Source of the DNA: Lachnospiraceae bacterium | Lineage (GTDB): Bacteria; Bacillota; Clostridia; Lachnospirales; Lachnospiraceae | Direction: 5' to 3' | Length of the DNA stretch: 64,000 nt | Assembly (NCBI GenBank): GCA_028689585.1 | Contig: JAQVCW010000010.1 | Span: forward strand, 50,036-114,035 | In this document: piece after piece, positions 1 to 9,082 of the stretch | How the letters are laid out: every line of letters begins with the position of its first letter | Numbering within the stretch: position 1 is the first letter of the stretch | The notes under the pieces: model-generated | What the model saw: the letters and a program-made list of their open reading frames with translations, nothing else | Told to the model about the DNA's origin: nothing | Database searches by the model: none | Made by a program: the position numbers and the translations under genes

Positions 1-2
1 TG

Positions 3-1283
3 GCCACCACGGCCGCAGCGGATATCCCGGCCTGGAATTTTGGATTTTTCAAAGTGGAAATGATCGGCTATCAGGCACAGGTACTTCCGGCTATCCTGGC
101 AGGCTTTACACTGGTCTATCTGGAGCGGTTCTTCCGTAAAATCTGTCCGGCTGTAATTTCCATGATTGTAGTACCGTTTTTATCTCTGTTGTTGTCCTTG
201 GTGATTGCCCATGCTGTGCTGGGTCCTATCGGATGGCAGATTGGTTCCTGGATCTCAGATATTGTAAATGCAGGTCTGACATCTGATTTTAAAGCTGTTT
301 TTGCCGGAGTATTCGGCCTGTTGTATGCACCTCTGGTAATTACAGGGCTTCATCATATGAGCAATGCGATTGATCTGCAGTTGATTGCAGACTTTGGCGG
401 AACCACACTGTGGCCGATGATCGCACTCTCCAATATTGCTCAGGGCTCCGCGGTACTGGCTATGATCTTCCTTCAGAAAAAAGACGCGAAAGCAAAAGAA
501 GTTTCCATTCCGGCCTGCATTTCCTGCTATCTGGGTGTGACAGAACCAGCAATGTTTGGAGTCAATCTGAAATACGGTTTCCCGTTTATCTGCGGGATGA
601 TCGGCTCCGCAATCGCAGCAGTGCTCTCTATTGTGTGCAATGTCATGGCAAATGCAATCGGGGTGGGAGGACTTCCGGGAATTCTGTCGATCCGCCCTCA
701 GCAAATGGGCATATTCGCAGTGGCTATGGCAGTGGCTATTGTGGTGCCGTTTGTACTGACTATGATCGTGGGCAAGAAAAAAGGCATAGAAGCGCAGGAA
801 AATAAAGAGAAAATGGATGCGGGAGACAGCCAGGTAAAATTAAAAGCATTTTTATCCGGAAAAGTAATCCCCATCGAAGAGGTGCCGGATCAGGTATTTT
901 CCGCAAAGGTACTGGGAGACGGCCTTGCAATCGAACCCTCCGATCATGTCCTGGTGGCACCGGCGGACGGTGAGGTCAGCGTAGTGATGGAGGGAAGCAA
1001 CCATGCCTGTGGTCTGACGCTGAACAATGGAATGGAAATCCTGCTACACATCGGGCTGGATACTGTGGAAATGAATGGAGACGGATTTACTTCCCATATC
1101 CAGATGGGGGACAGGGTAAAAGCCGGAGACAAATTGATCACGTTCGACGCAGAAAAGATCCGAAAGGCAGGACATCCCACGGTGACCATCATGGTGGTGA
1201 CGGAAGCTGCCGGAGCAGAACCGGTATTTCATACAGGGAAAAAGGTAACTGCAAATCAGGATGTGATCGTGACAACAGAATAA
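3..1283 (+). CDS. treP: Trehalose-type PTS permease, EIIC end plus fused EIIA domain (5' truncated by window)
   Basis: Membrane component that imports and phosphorylates trehalose. The frame is open from base 3, so the gene starts before the window; the GTG at 54 is an internal Val. What is visible is the C-terminal part of the hydrophobic EIIC domain, including the conserved GVTEPAMFGVNL stretch, then a linker and a glucose-type EIIA domain with the phosphorylatable His in LLHIGLDTV, about 100 residues from the end. Many Bacillus TreP proteins lack a fused EIIA, so this is the three-domain (IIBCA) form, with EIIB presumably upstream. It lies 16 bp before the phospho-trehalase gene, which supports trehalose rather than sucrose or beta-glucoside as substrate. 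Substrate specificity is inferred from this neighbour. Confidence 0.85.
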   Translation, partial: ATTAAADIPAWNFGFFKVEMIGYQAQVLPAILAGFTLVYLERFFRKICPAVISMIVVPFLSLLLSLVIAHAVLGPIGWQIGSWISDIVNAGLTSDFKAVFAGVFGLLYAPLVITGLHHMSNAIDLQLIADFGGTTLWPMIALSNIAQGSAVLAMIFLQKKDAKAKEVSIPACISCYLGVTEPAMFGVNLKYGFPFICGMIGSAIAAVLSIVCNVMANAIGVGGLPGILSIRPQQMGIFAVAMAVAIVVPFVLTMIVGKKKGIEAQENKEKMDAGDSQVKLKAFLSGKVIPIEEVPDQVFSAKVLGDGLAIEPSDHVLVAPADGEVSVVMEGSNHACGLTLNNGMEILLHIGLDTVEMNGDGFTSHIQMGDRVKAGDKLITFDAEKIRKAGHPTVTIMVVTEAAGAEPVFHTGKKVTANQDVIVTTE

Positions 1284-1299
1284 TAAAGGGAGGTTTCCT

Positions 1300-2934
1300 A
1301 TGCGGAATTTTAAAAACAGCACCATCTACCAAATCTACACAAAGTCTTTTCAGGACTCCAACGGAGACGGCCTGGGAGATTTAAACGGCGTCACTTCAAG
1401 ACTGGATTATCTCAAGGAGCTGGGAGTTGATTATATCTGGCTGACACCGTTCTTCGTATCGCCCATGAACGATAACGGTTATGATGTGGCAGATTATACA
1501 GCCGTTGATCCTTCCTTTGGAACGATGGAGGATGCCTGCCGGCTGATCGCGGAGGCGAAGCTGCGGGGCATTGGCTTGATGTTTGATATGGTGTTCAACC
1601 ATACCTCTACAGAGCATGAGTGGTTTTTGCGTGCCATGAAGGGGGAAGAGAAGTACATGAATTATTATATTTTCCGGGATGGGAGTCCGGATCTGCCGCC
1701 CACCAACTGGGAGTCCAAATTCGGCGGGAATGCCTGGGAATACGTTCCGCATTTGAAAAAATGGTATCTGCATTTATTTGATGTGACGCAGGCGGATCTG
1801 AACTGGGATAATCCCGAAGTGCGTGAAGAATTGAAAAAAGTGATTTTATTCTGGAAAGAAAAAGGAATCGAGGGATTTCGCTTTGATGTGGTGAACCTGA
1901 TCTCCAAACCGGAACAGTTGGAAAATGATGAGATCGGGGATGGCAGACGCTTCTATACGGATGGGCCTCATGTCCATGAATATTTGAAGGAGCTGGTGAG
2001 AGATACCGGGATTGCCGATATGGTCACCGTGGGTGAAATGTCCTCCACTTCTTTGGAGAACTGCATCCGTTATTCCAATCCGGCGGAAAAAGAATTGTCC
2101 ATGGTATTCAGCTTTCATCATCTGAAGGTGGACTATCGGGACGGGAAAAAATGGGAACTGAAAGCTCCGGATTATCAGGAGCTGAAGAGCCTTCTGGAGA
2201 CCTGGCAGATGGGAATGCAGAAAGCAAACGGCTGGAATGCAGTTTTCTGGTGCAACCATGACCAGCCCCGGATCGTATCCCGTCTCGGCGATGATCAGAA
2301 TTATTGGAAAGAATCCGCAAAAATGCTGGCTGCCTGTATCCATCTGCTTCGAGGAACCCCTTATCTGTTTCAGGGGGAGGAGCTGGGCATGACCAATCCG
2401 GGCTATCCTGATATCACATATTACAAAGATGTGGAAAGTACGAACTACTATGAAATCATGCGAAGCCAGGGCAAAACAAAGGCAGAAGCACTTCAGATCC
2501 TGGCGGCCAGATCCAGGGACAATGGCAGAACACCCATGCAGTGGAATGGCGGAAAAGAGGCAGGTTTCACAGAGGGAACTCCGTGGATTACCATACCGCA
2601 GAATCATGAATACATTAATGTGGAAACAGAAAAAGAAGATGAGACTTCGATATTGAATTATTACAAAAAGCTAATCGCACTGAGAAAGGAATCCTCCATC
2701 ATTGCAGATGGAAAAATCGAATTTCTGTATCAGGAAAACCCGGACGTGCTGGCTTACCGACGTTTTAATGAGCAGGGAGAGCTGCGGGTATTCAACAATT
2801 TTACCGGACAGAAGGTTGTGCTGGAGGAAAATGTGGCAGGATATGCTGTACTGTTAGGAAATTATGAAGATGCACAGGAAAGTCAGGCTGGGATCGTGCT
2901 CCGCCCTTACGAAACGGTGGTATATAGAAAATAG
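1300..2934 (+). CDS. treA: Trehalose-6-phosphate hydrolase (alpha,alpha-phosphotrehalase), GH13
   Basis: Cytoplasmic GH13 enzyme that splits trehalose 6-phosphate into glucose and glucose 6-phosphate. The 544 residues match the usual family length. Family motifs are present: DMVFNHTS (about 96-103), GFRFDVVNL with nucleophile Asp196, VGEMSS with acid/base Glu246, and CNHDQPR with Asp321. A GGGAGG ribosome site precedes the ATG. It is in operon with the PTS permease just upstream. No TreR regulator is seen in the window. Confidence 0.94.
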   Translation: MRNFKNSTIYQIYTKSFQDSNGDGLGDLNGVTSRLDYLKELGVDYIWLTPFFVSPMNDNGYDVADYTAVDPSFGTMEDACRLIAEAKLRGIGLMFDMVFNHTSTEHEWFLRAMKGEEKYMNYYIFRDGSPDLPPTNWESKFGGNAWEYVPHLKKWYLHLFDVTQADLNWDNPEVREELKKVILFWKEKGIEGFRFDVVNLISKPEQLENDEIGDGRRFYTDGPHVHEYLKELVRDTGIADMVTVGEMSSTSLENCIRYSNPAEKELSMVFSFHHLKVDYRDGKKWELKAPDYQELKSLLETWQMGMQKANGWNAVFWCNHDQPRIVSRLGDDQNYWKESAKMLAACIHLLRGTPYLFQGEELGMTNPGYPDITYYKDVESTNYYEIMRSQGKTKAEALQILAARSRDNGRTPMQWNGGKEAGFTEGTPWITIPQNHEYINVETEKEDETSILNYYKKLIALRKESSIIADGKIEFLYQENPDVLAYRRFNEQGELRVFNNFTGQKVVLEENVAGYAVLLGNYEDAQESQAGIVLRPYETVVYRK

Positions 2935-2942
2935 ATAAAGGG

Positions 2943-2993
2943 CAGGCAGCTCTTTTGGGATTGGCATTTGCGCCGTCCCGAAGGAGCTGCCTG
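2943..2993 (+). terminator. Long hairpin after the trehalose operon
   Basis: CAGGCAGCTC (2943-2952) pairs perfectly with GAGCTGCCTG (2984-2993), with an inner GGGA/TCCC pair in the loop. It sits 9 bp after treA. There is no clear T-run, so it may be a weak terminator or an mRNA-stabilising structure. Confidence 0.5.
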
Positions 2994-3143
2994 TAAACCG
3001 TAATATTTTGTGATTAATAAGTTGCGTATAAGTGCTGAAAAGGTTAAAATATAAATGCGCATTAGCAAGTAATTTTGGCACTTGGCAGCGCAGCAGGTAC
3101 GCCAGGGGCTGTCAAGCTTAGATAACAGGAAAGTGAGAATACC

Positions 3144-3824
3144 GTGGAAGAGATTACAAAACATTTATTTGAACTGCAGGATCTGACCTACCGCACGTTC
3201 AATGCAAAATTAATTCCGGGCACGGATCCGAAAAAAATAATTGGCATACGGACACCGGCTCTGCGAAAATATGCAAAAGAGCTGATTAAGACAGGTCAAT
3301 GGAGAGAATTTATCAGGGAGCTTCCTCATCAGTACCATGAAGAAAATGCACTGCATGGGTATATTCTGGGAACGATAAAAGAAGACTATGAAGAAGTGAT
3401 GGAGCTGCTGGAAGAATTTCTTCCTTATATAGAGAACTGGGGCGTCTGTGATACCATCTGTCCGAAGATATTTAAGAAACACCCCCGGGAAGTATATGAG
3501 AAGATAAAAGGCTGGGTGAAAAGCGAACATGAATATACGGTAAGGTTCGCAGTGGTCAGCCTGCTGCAGTTTTTTCTGGATGAGGAGTTTCGGCCGGAAA
3601 TGCTGGAGCTGGTGGCGGGAATACATCGGGAAGAGTATTACATTAATATGGCGGTTGCCTGGTATTTCAGCTTTGCGCTGATCAAGCAGTATGAGATCAT
3701 GCTGCCGCTGGTGGAGAGCAAAAGCCTGGATCCGTGGATTCAGAATAAGACGATCCAAAAGGCGGTGGAGAGTTACCGAATCAGTGATGAGCGGAAGCAG
3801 TATCTGCGGACGCTGAAAAATTGA
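3144..3824 (+). CDS. DNA alkylation repair protein, AlkD/AlkC-type HEAT-like glycosylase
   Basis: 226-residue all-helical protein resembling the DNA alkylation repair (AlkD) family, which removes bulky N3/N7-alkylated bases without base flipping. Recognisable parts are GIRTPALRKYAKEL near residue 35, the ENWGVCDTIC segment with the conserved Trp and Asp near 97-101, and the MAVAWYFSFAL helix with the second conserved Trp. Start is GTG, preceded by AGGAAAGTGAG. It is a single gene between the trehalose operon and pepT, with no obvious functional link to either. Confidence 0.82.
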   Translation: MEEITKHLFELQDLTYRTFNAKLIPGTDPKKIIGIRTPALRKYAKELIKTGQWREFIRELPHQYHEENALHGYILGTIKEDYEEVMELLEEFLPYIENWGVCDTICPKIFKKHPREVYEKIKGWVKSEHEYTVRFAVVSLLQFFLDEEFRPEMLELVAGIHREEYYINMAVAWYFSFALIKQYEIMLPLVESKSLDPWIQNKTIQKAVESYRISDERKQYLRTLKN

Positions 3825-3861
3825 TAGACAATATGGGTTTCAGGAAAGGAAAAGAAGAACA

Positions 3862-5082
3862 ATGAGAGCATATGAACGTTTACTGAACTATGTGAAAATT
3901 CACACCACCAGCGATGAGGAAAGCACTTCGGTGCCAACCACCCGGCGTCAGTTTGACCTGGCGAAACTTCTGGTGGAAGAGATGAAGCAGATGGGAGTGT
4001 CCGATGTACGTCTGGAGGATAACTGCTACGTCTATGGCCGTATTCCAGCCACAAAAGGATATGAGAATAAAAAGAAGATCGGTTTTATTGCCCATATGGA
4101 TACGGCTCCGGATTTTAATGGAGAGAATGTAAAACCCGTGGTGATCCCGGATTATGACGGAACGGATGTGGCGCTGGGCAGCAGCGGACGGACGCTGGAA
4201 TTAAAGAAATTTCCTCATCTGGCCGGACTGAAAGGGCGGACATTGATTACGACAGACGGAACTACTCTGCTGGGAGCGGATGACAAGGCGGGCGTGGCGG
4301 AGATCATGACGCTGGCAGAGGTACTTTTGCATTCGAATCAGCCTCATGGAGAAGTGGAGATTGGATTTACACCCGATGAGGAAGTGGGCAGCGGAGCTGC
4401 AGAGTTTGATATTCCCGGATTTGGCGCGGAGTTTGCCTATACTGTTGACGGCGGCTGTGAGACTGAGATCGTATATGAAAATTTCAATGCCTGCGGTGCA
4501 GAATTTGAGATCAAAGGCTTCAATATTCATCCGGGAGATGCAAAAGATACCATGATCAATGCAGCTCTGGTGGCGATGGAAATCAACGGTATGCTGCCGG
4601 GCGAGGATACACCGGAACACACCGAACTGTATGAAGGATTTTATCATCTGACTTCGATGGAAGGGAATGTGGAGGAGGCAAAGCTGCACTATATTGTGAG
4701 AGATCACAGTGCTGTCTTCTTTGAAGCCAGACAGGAAACCCTGCGTCATATCGAAAAGTGTATCAATGAAAAATACGGTGCAGGCACAGCAAAGCTGACG
4801 ATACATCAGCAGTATCGAAATATGGAAGAAATGATCAAGCCATGTATGCATCTGATCGATTATGCGAAAGATGCCATCCGTGAACTGGGTATGGAACCCG
4901 CCACGGCACCGGTGCGGGGCGGCACAGACGGAGCCCAGCTCAGCTTCCGCGGCCTGCCCTGCCCGAACCTGGGAACCGGGGGCTACGCCTTCCATGGTCC
5001 TTACGAGCATATTACTGCAGAAGGGATGGAATTTGTGGTGGCAGTGATGCAGGGCATTGTAAAGCGTTATTCCGAAGAGTAA
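3862..5082 (+). CDS. pepT: Peptidase T (tripeptide aminopeptidase)
   Basis: Zinc metallopeptidase of the M20B family that releases the N-terminal residue of tripeptides in the cytoplasm. The 406 residues are the normal length. Metal-site motifs are in order: HMDT (His78, Asp80), TTLLGADDKAG (Asp140), TPDEEVG (Glu173/174), and a C-terminal FHGPYEH with the last His ligand. Start ATG is preceded by AGGAAAGG. It is followed by a palindromic hairpin that may end the transcript. Confidence 0.95.
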   Translation: MRAYERLLNYVKIHTTSDEESTSVPTTRRQFDLAKLLVEEMKQMGVSDVRLEDNCYVYGRIPATKGYENKKKIGFIAHMDTAPDFNGENVKPVVIPDYDGTDVALGSSGRTLELKKFPHLAGLKGRTLITTDGTTLLGADDKAGVAEIMTLAEVLLHSNQPHGEVEIGFTPDEEVGSGAAEFDIPGFGAEFAYTVDGGCETEIVYENFNACGAEFEIKGFNIHPGDAKDTMINAALVAMEINGMLPGEDTPEHTELYEGFYHLTSMEGNVEEAKLHYIVRDHSAVFFEARQETLRHIEKCINEKYGAGTAKLTIHQQYRNMEEMIKPCMHLIDYAKDAIRELGMEPATAPVRGGTDGAQLSFRGLPCPNLGTGGYAFHGPYEHITAEGMEFVVAVMQGIVKRYSEE

Positions 5083-5093
5083 GCTTATTTCAT

Positions 5094-5143
5094 GTTACCA
5101 TTCACGGCAGGCATGTCGCTGTAAATTGGCCGTGAATGGTAAC
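5094..5143 (+). repeat. Minimal member of dispersed palindrome family A (possible terminator)
   Basis: GTTACCATTCACGGC (5094-5108) and its exact complement GCCGTGAATGGTAAC (5129-5143) form a 15-bp stem with a 20-nt loop. The same end motif (GTTACtATTCAyGG and its complement, with small changes) bounds the larger elements at 17156 and 58401 and is partly kept at 43132. It lies 11 bp past pepT and could also act as its terminator, although the following T-run is weak. Confidence 0.7.
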
Positions 5144-5257
5144 TATTTCATTCCCTCCTCACACTTCAATCACAGGATAGACACAATACGGGAATAGGAT
5201 AAAGAAAGATGAAACCCGTAAATAGAGCAGGAAACGACGGTGAGGAGCGGAATAATT

Positions 5258-6937
5258 ATGAAGAAAAGAAATTTGATTTTATGCGGACTTTTATCCATGA
5301 GTATGGCAGCAGGAAGTGTATTTCCGGTGATGGCGACGGGAAATGGAGCAGAAAGCCAGGAAGCAGCGGATGCAAAGACGGCAGAAAAGGCAAAGGAGAA
5401 AGCCACTGAATTTGTGCAGACAGTGACCGGAACCACAGTTAAGACAAAGAGCGGTGACGAGACAGAAAGCAATTCAGAATCCGAGAGCAGCGTCGATGTT
5501 CAGGCGCAGGACGGCGGAACACCTCCACAGATGCCGGACGCAGCGGCACAGGGCGAAGATCAATCTGCCCCGGATGGCGCTCCTGGCGGTGCAGGTCAGC
5601 CCCCCGCAGGCGCGCCCGGCGGACAGAGCCAGGGTGTAGACAGCTATACGGCTGTCAATGAATTTACGGAAGATATCACACTGGACGGCGATGCACTGGA
5701 ATCCACCGGCACCGATGAAAATGCGGTACTGGTATCCGGGGCGGATGTCAATGCGGTGCTGAATAATGTGACGGTATCCAGAACTTCATCCGACAGCACC
5801 GGCGGGGATAATTCCAGCTTCTATGGAGTAGGTGCCGCACTGCTGGCCACCGCAGGCAATCTGTACGTGCATGGGGCCACCATTGATACGGATGCATCCG
5901 GAGCAGCCGGGGTATTCGCCTATGGTGACAGTACCGTCTATGTATCAGACAGCACGATCAATACGAAGCAGGATACTTCGGGCGGCATTCATGCGGCAGG
6001 CGGCGGAACCTTATATGCCTGGGATCTGACGGTCAGCACCGATGGAGAATCGGCAGCGGCGATCCGCAGTGACCGTGGCGGAGGAACCATGGTAGTGGAC
6101 GGCGGGAGCTATACCTCAAACGGCATCGGTTCGCCGGCCGTATACTGCACCGCAGATATCTCAATTAACAATGCCGATCTGACGGCCGGCGGCTCTGAAG
6201 CAGTCTGCATCGAAGGGTTGAATACCACCCGTCTGTATGACTGCAATCTTACTGGAAACATGACAGATCAGGATCAGAATGACTGTACCTGGAACGTGAT
6301 TGTATATCAGAGTATGTCAGGAGATTCCGAAGTGGGAAATGGCACCTTCCAGATGGTGGGCGGTACTCTGACTGCAGTTAATGGCGGACAGTTCTACAGT
6401 ACAAATACAGAATGCACGATTATCCTTGAAGGCGTAAATATTATTCCGGCCGCGGAAAATGATTTCTTCCTGCGCTGCACCGGCAATAACAACGCCAGAG
6501 GCTGGGGCAGTGCAGGCGACAATGCATCGGACTGCCTTTTTACCGCGATCAATCAGGTAATGGAAGGCGATGTGATCTGGGACAGCATCAGTAATCTGGA
6601 TTTTTACATGACAGATGGAAGCACTCTGACGGGAGCGTTCCGGCAGGACGAAACCTATGCAGGCGGCAGTGGAACCGGATACTGCAACGTATATGTAGAC
6701 GAGAATTCTACCTGGACAGTGACAGGGGACAGCACCGTAACCGCACTCTGCCAGGCTGGCAGCATTGTGGATCCCGATGGACAGACAGTTTCAATCGTGG
6801 GTTTTAATGGCACCGTCTACGTGGATGGGGACAGTGACTATACTATTACAGCAGATACCTATACGGCTTCTGCCGATACCTCAAATGCATCCGTGGCATC
6901 GGAATGGGCAGAGCATCAGGCAGAGAAGCCGGTATAG
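5258..6937 (+). CDS. Secreted repeat-rich protein, probably right-handed beta-helix
   Basis: About 559 residues with a clear Sec signal peptide (MKKRNLILCGLLSMSMAAGS..., likely cleaved after VMA). A low-complexity Gly/Pro/Ala/Gln stretch follows (about residues 80-130). The rest is short repeated strands rich in Asn, Asp, Gly, Thr and Ser, such as VSGADVNAVLNNVTV and DSTINTKQDTSG, typical of parallel beta-helix surface proteins. There is no LPXTG or membrane anchor, so it is likely released or weakly cell-associated. ATG 5258 is preferred over an upstream GTG at 5240 because GAGGAG sits 10 bp before it. Function unknown; adhesion or polysaccharide binding is only a guess. Confidence 0.78.
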   Translation: MKKRNLILCGLLSMSMAAGSVFPVMATGNGAESQEAADAKTAEKAKEKATEFVQTVTGTTVKTKSGDETESNSESESSVDVQAQDGGTPPQMPDAAAQGEDQSAPDGAPGGAGQPPAGAPGGQSQGVDSYTAVNEFTEDITLDGDALESTGTDENAVLVSGADVNAVLNNVTVSRTSSDSTGGDNSSFYGVGAALLATAGNLYVHGATIDTDASGAAGVFAYGDSTVYVSDSTINTKQDTSGGIHAAGGGTLYAWDLTVSTDGESAAAIRSDRGGGTMVVDGGSYTSNGIGSPAVYCTADISINNADLTAGGSEAVCIEGLNTTRLYDCNLTGNMTDQDQNDCTWNVIVYQSMSGDSEVGNGTFQMVGGTLTAVNGGQFYSTNTECTIILEGVNIIPAAENDFFLRCTGNNNARGWGSAGDNASDCLFTAINQVMEGDVIWDSISNLDFYMTDGSTLTGAFRQDETYAGGSGTGYCNVYVDENSTWTVTGDSTVTALCQAGSIVDPDGQTVSIVGFNGTVYVDGDSDYTITADTYTASADTSNASVASEWAEHQAEKPV

Positions 6938-6960
6938 GAAAGCACTTTTTTAGGATAATC

Positions 6961-7467
6961 TCAATCCATATCCGGAACGTCCGGGACATCCGGCATCTTC
7001 AGCCATTCCTTCAAACTGCGGATCAGAAAATCATGATCTTTGATATGAGGTAAATTAGACACGGTCAGCACGGCCACCAGTTCGCCGGAGGTCAAACGGA
7101 TCGGGAAACCACCTCCGGCAAATACGTATTCCAATTCACTCAGACCGTGAACTGCAGGCGGCTCTCCGTTCAGCTCTGAAGCTACCCATACACCGAGGGA
7201 GCTGCGTTCCATAGCGGATACTGTGCGGAACTTCCGATCCATCCAGTTCTGATTATTCAACCCGGTTTTCTCTGTCAGATATTGAAATATAACCATACCA
7301 TTTAGTTTCCGTATTGCCACAGACATTTCCTTTTTCTCAGCATACATTCTATTTGCCATAAAATTGCCCAGTTCCAGTGCATCCCGATTGGAAAAGTGAG
7401 TGAAGCGCAGCAGTTCATCCTGCTGTAAAGTAATTTCATTGATTGCGGTTAATTGATCTTTTGTCAT
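6961..7467 (-). CDS. UPF0303 / GlcG-HbpS-like heme-binding-fold protein
   Basis: 168 residues matching the UPF0303 group of the DUF336 fold: an N-terminal helix, RFTHFSNRDALELGNFM, then SAMERSSLGVWVASE and VFAGGGFPIRLTSGELVAVLTVSN. The family includes proteins called heme-degrading or heme-binding; biochemical function in this branch is unclear. The gene is convergent with the secreted protein. Its promoter region contains a perfect 30-bp palindrome, so it is probably regulated on its own. Confidence 0.75.
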   Translation of the reverse strand: MTKDQLTAINEITLQQDELLRFTHFSNRDALELGNFMANRMYAEKKEMSVAIRKLNGMVIFQYLTEKTGLNNQNWMDRKFRTVSAMERSSLGVWVASELNGEPPAVHGLSELEYVFAGGGFPIRLTSGELVAVLTVSNLPHIKDHDFLIRSLKEWLKMPDVPDVPDMD

Positions 7468-7480
7468 ATTTGCCCTCCCT

Positions 7481-7510
7481 AATATAGTAATGTAACTACA
7501 TTACTATATT
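7481..7510. promoter_or_regulatory. Perfect 30-bp palindromic operator
   Basis: AATATAGTAATGTA, a 2-bp spacer, then TACATTACTATATT: a 14-bp perfect inverted repeat about 15 bp upstream of the UPF0303 start codon. It overlaps where that minus-strand gene's promoter and leader should lie. The half-site is AT-rich with a TGTA/TACA core, as bound by dimeric winged-helix repressors. The cognate repressor is not adjacent. Confidence 0.75.
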
Positions 7511-7540
7511 ATCATTTATTGGATCTTTTTGCAAGAAAAT

Positions 7541-7735
7541 TTAAAGCACATCAGCCTTGCCCGATACTCGCTTAATCCTTCGTGCCATATCGCATAGCTT
7601 GCACACAAACTCCGTGCAGGCTGCAACGGTATCCGGCTCGATCAGCTTTTTGAGGTTCTCCAGTGTCGTGGCAATCTCCTCCGCCAGTTTCGGACGCTGC
7701 TTTGGTTTCAATTCAAATCTGATGTTCATCTGCAT
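7541..7735 (-). CDS. Small hypothetical protein (64 aa)
   Basis: Short, charged, predicted helical protein with two Cys in FVCKLCDMARRIKRV and an N-terminal ELKPKQRPKLAEE segment. A plausible ribosome site (AGGCAGG) lies about 11 bp before the ATG. No family recognised. It is downstream of the RiPP-like cluster on the same strand but separated by about 195 bp with no gene, so operon membership is uncertain. Confidence 0.45.
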   Translation of the reverse strand: MQMNIRFELKPKQRPKLAEEIATTLENLKKLIEPDTVAACTEFVCKLCDMARRIKRVSGKADVL

Positions 7736-7930
7736 AATATGTACCTGCCTTTCTCGCCCCAGCTTTGGGGGCAGTGAATTTCTTTATTGCATATATCACT
7801 CTAAAGGCACATAATAGCAAGTCCTGTCTGGGTATATTTTTGCCAAAATGTATGCAATGCGTGGAAACTATGCATTTTATGATGCTTTTTCCGCTGTTTA
7901 GCGGAACGATGATGGCTTGCGTGGCTGTTA

Positions 7931-9082
7931 TCAATCATTTTTTTCTTTTTGGCTTTTTACTATCATGTGAAGTTCCATCTTCACCCGTTTTCTTTTCTGG
8001 ATTACTGCCAGAATCAAACGCATGAGCCAGCAGAAGGGCAGCAGTATTGGTAGCTTCTTTAATACTGGGAACAAGAAACACATCGTTTTATACGGAAGGA
8101 AGATTCTGGAGAAGAAATAGCTGACCTTTCCTTTCCAAACAGAGTTTGCTTTTGTTTCTGCTTTTTTGATTTTGTTTTTGATGGCCTGTTTTGACGTTCC
8201 GTACACACCACTGGAAATTACATAGGAGGCCATTTCTTCTGTTTTCTCTGTTTGATCGGCATCACCAAACCAACACTCAGCCAGATGCTCCGCAGTTTCT
8301 TTGAATTCCGACAAATCAAGCTGTTCCAATTCCTGTTTCAGATAGTTCTGATGCAAATCAATTTTATGCCTGTCTAAAAACACATGAATATCCATAATTG
8401 AACGAATGCCGCTGCCACCGCCAAAGTAATGCTTTGCAAAGTGTGTCAGCATAAAAATATAGTAATCATCCCATGAGAAATGAAAGCAATGTGCTCTGCC
8501 CTCATCCGGGATTGCTTTTTCCCATACATTTTTATAATAGGCGTGTGCTTCATACTGCTCATGCAGCATATCTCTATGTAATTCCACGCCCATATACGGA
8601 GATTTTATATAATTATCATGATTGCTGACAGCAAAATGCTCGGTCGTATAACCAAGTGTCTCCATCTGTTTTCTTGCCAGCTCTGCCTTTTTCGCATCAA
8701 TCAAGATATCCAGATCTGCCATCTCCCGGTAATCCGCCTGCGGGTACATTTCTTTCAGCAAACAGCCTTTCAGTGGCAAAGCATCAATTCCAGCACCCAT
8801 CAGATTCTCGAGGATAGAATTACGTTCTGAAAGCTGAATCATACTCCTGACAATGTGCTGGTCACGTTCGCTTTTCCATTTATGACCTTGCTTCGGCTCT
8901 GGCTGTGTTTTCAGTTTTTCCACTGCATAATATGCCATGCACTGAACACAATGAAATTTTGCCAGCTTATAGAGCTGCTCAAAAGAAACCTGCTCCGGCT
9001 TCTCCGCCGGGCAGGTACCATCCAATACAGATTTCAGCAATGCAATCAAATAGTCTGCCGTCTTTCTTGTTTCCTCATTCAT
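7931..9082 (-). CDS. Nucleotidyltransferase family protein (NTP_transf_5-like) of the RiPP-like cluster
   Basis: 383 residues. The polymerase-beta-like nucleotidyltransferase core is visible as ALPLKGCLLKEMYPQADYR followed by the metal-binding MADLDILID. Homologous uncharacterised nucleotidyltransferases accompany Firmicutes lasso-peptide clusters (paeninodin type), where they sit with the exporter and kinase. The start overlaps the end of the ABC exporter by 4 bp (ATGA), so it is the last translationally coupled gene of the cluster. The substrate is unknown; modification of the peptide or of an immunity target is possible. Confidence 0.8.
   Translation of the reverse strand: MNEETRKTADYLIALLKSVLDGTCPAEKPEQVSFEQLYKLAKFHCVQCMAYYAVEKLKTQPEPKQGHKWKSERDQHIVRSMIQLSERNSILENLMGAGIDALPLKGCLLKEMYPQADYREMADLDILIDAKKAELARKQMETLGYTTEHFAVSNHDNYIKSPYMGVELHRDMLHEQYEAHAYYKNVWEKAIPDEGRAHCFHFSWDDYYIFMLTHFAKHYFGGGSGIRSIMDIHVFLDRHKIDLHQNYLKQELEQLDLSEFKETAEHLAECWFGDADQTEKTEEMASYVISSGVYGTSKQAIKNKIKKAETKANSVWKGKVSYFFSRIFLPYKTMCFLFPVLKKLPILLPFCWLMRLILAVIQKRKRVKMELHMIVKSQKEKND

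Noticed and set aside
5240..5257. GTG start for the secreted beta-helix protein
   Set aside because: It would place six residues before a complete signal peptide, and the GAGGAG site is spaced for the ATG at 5258.
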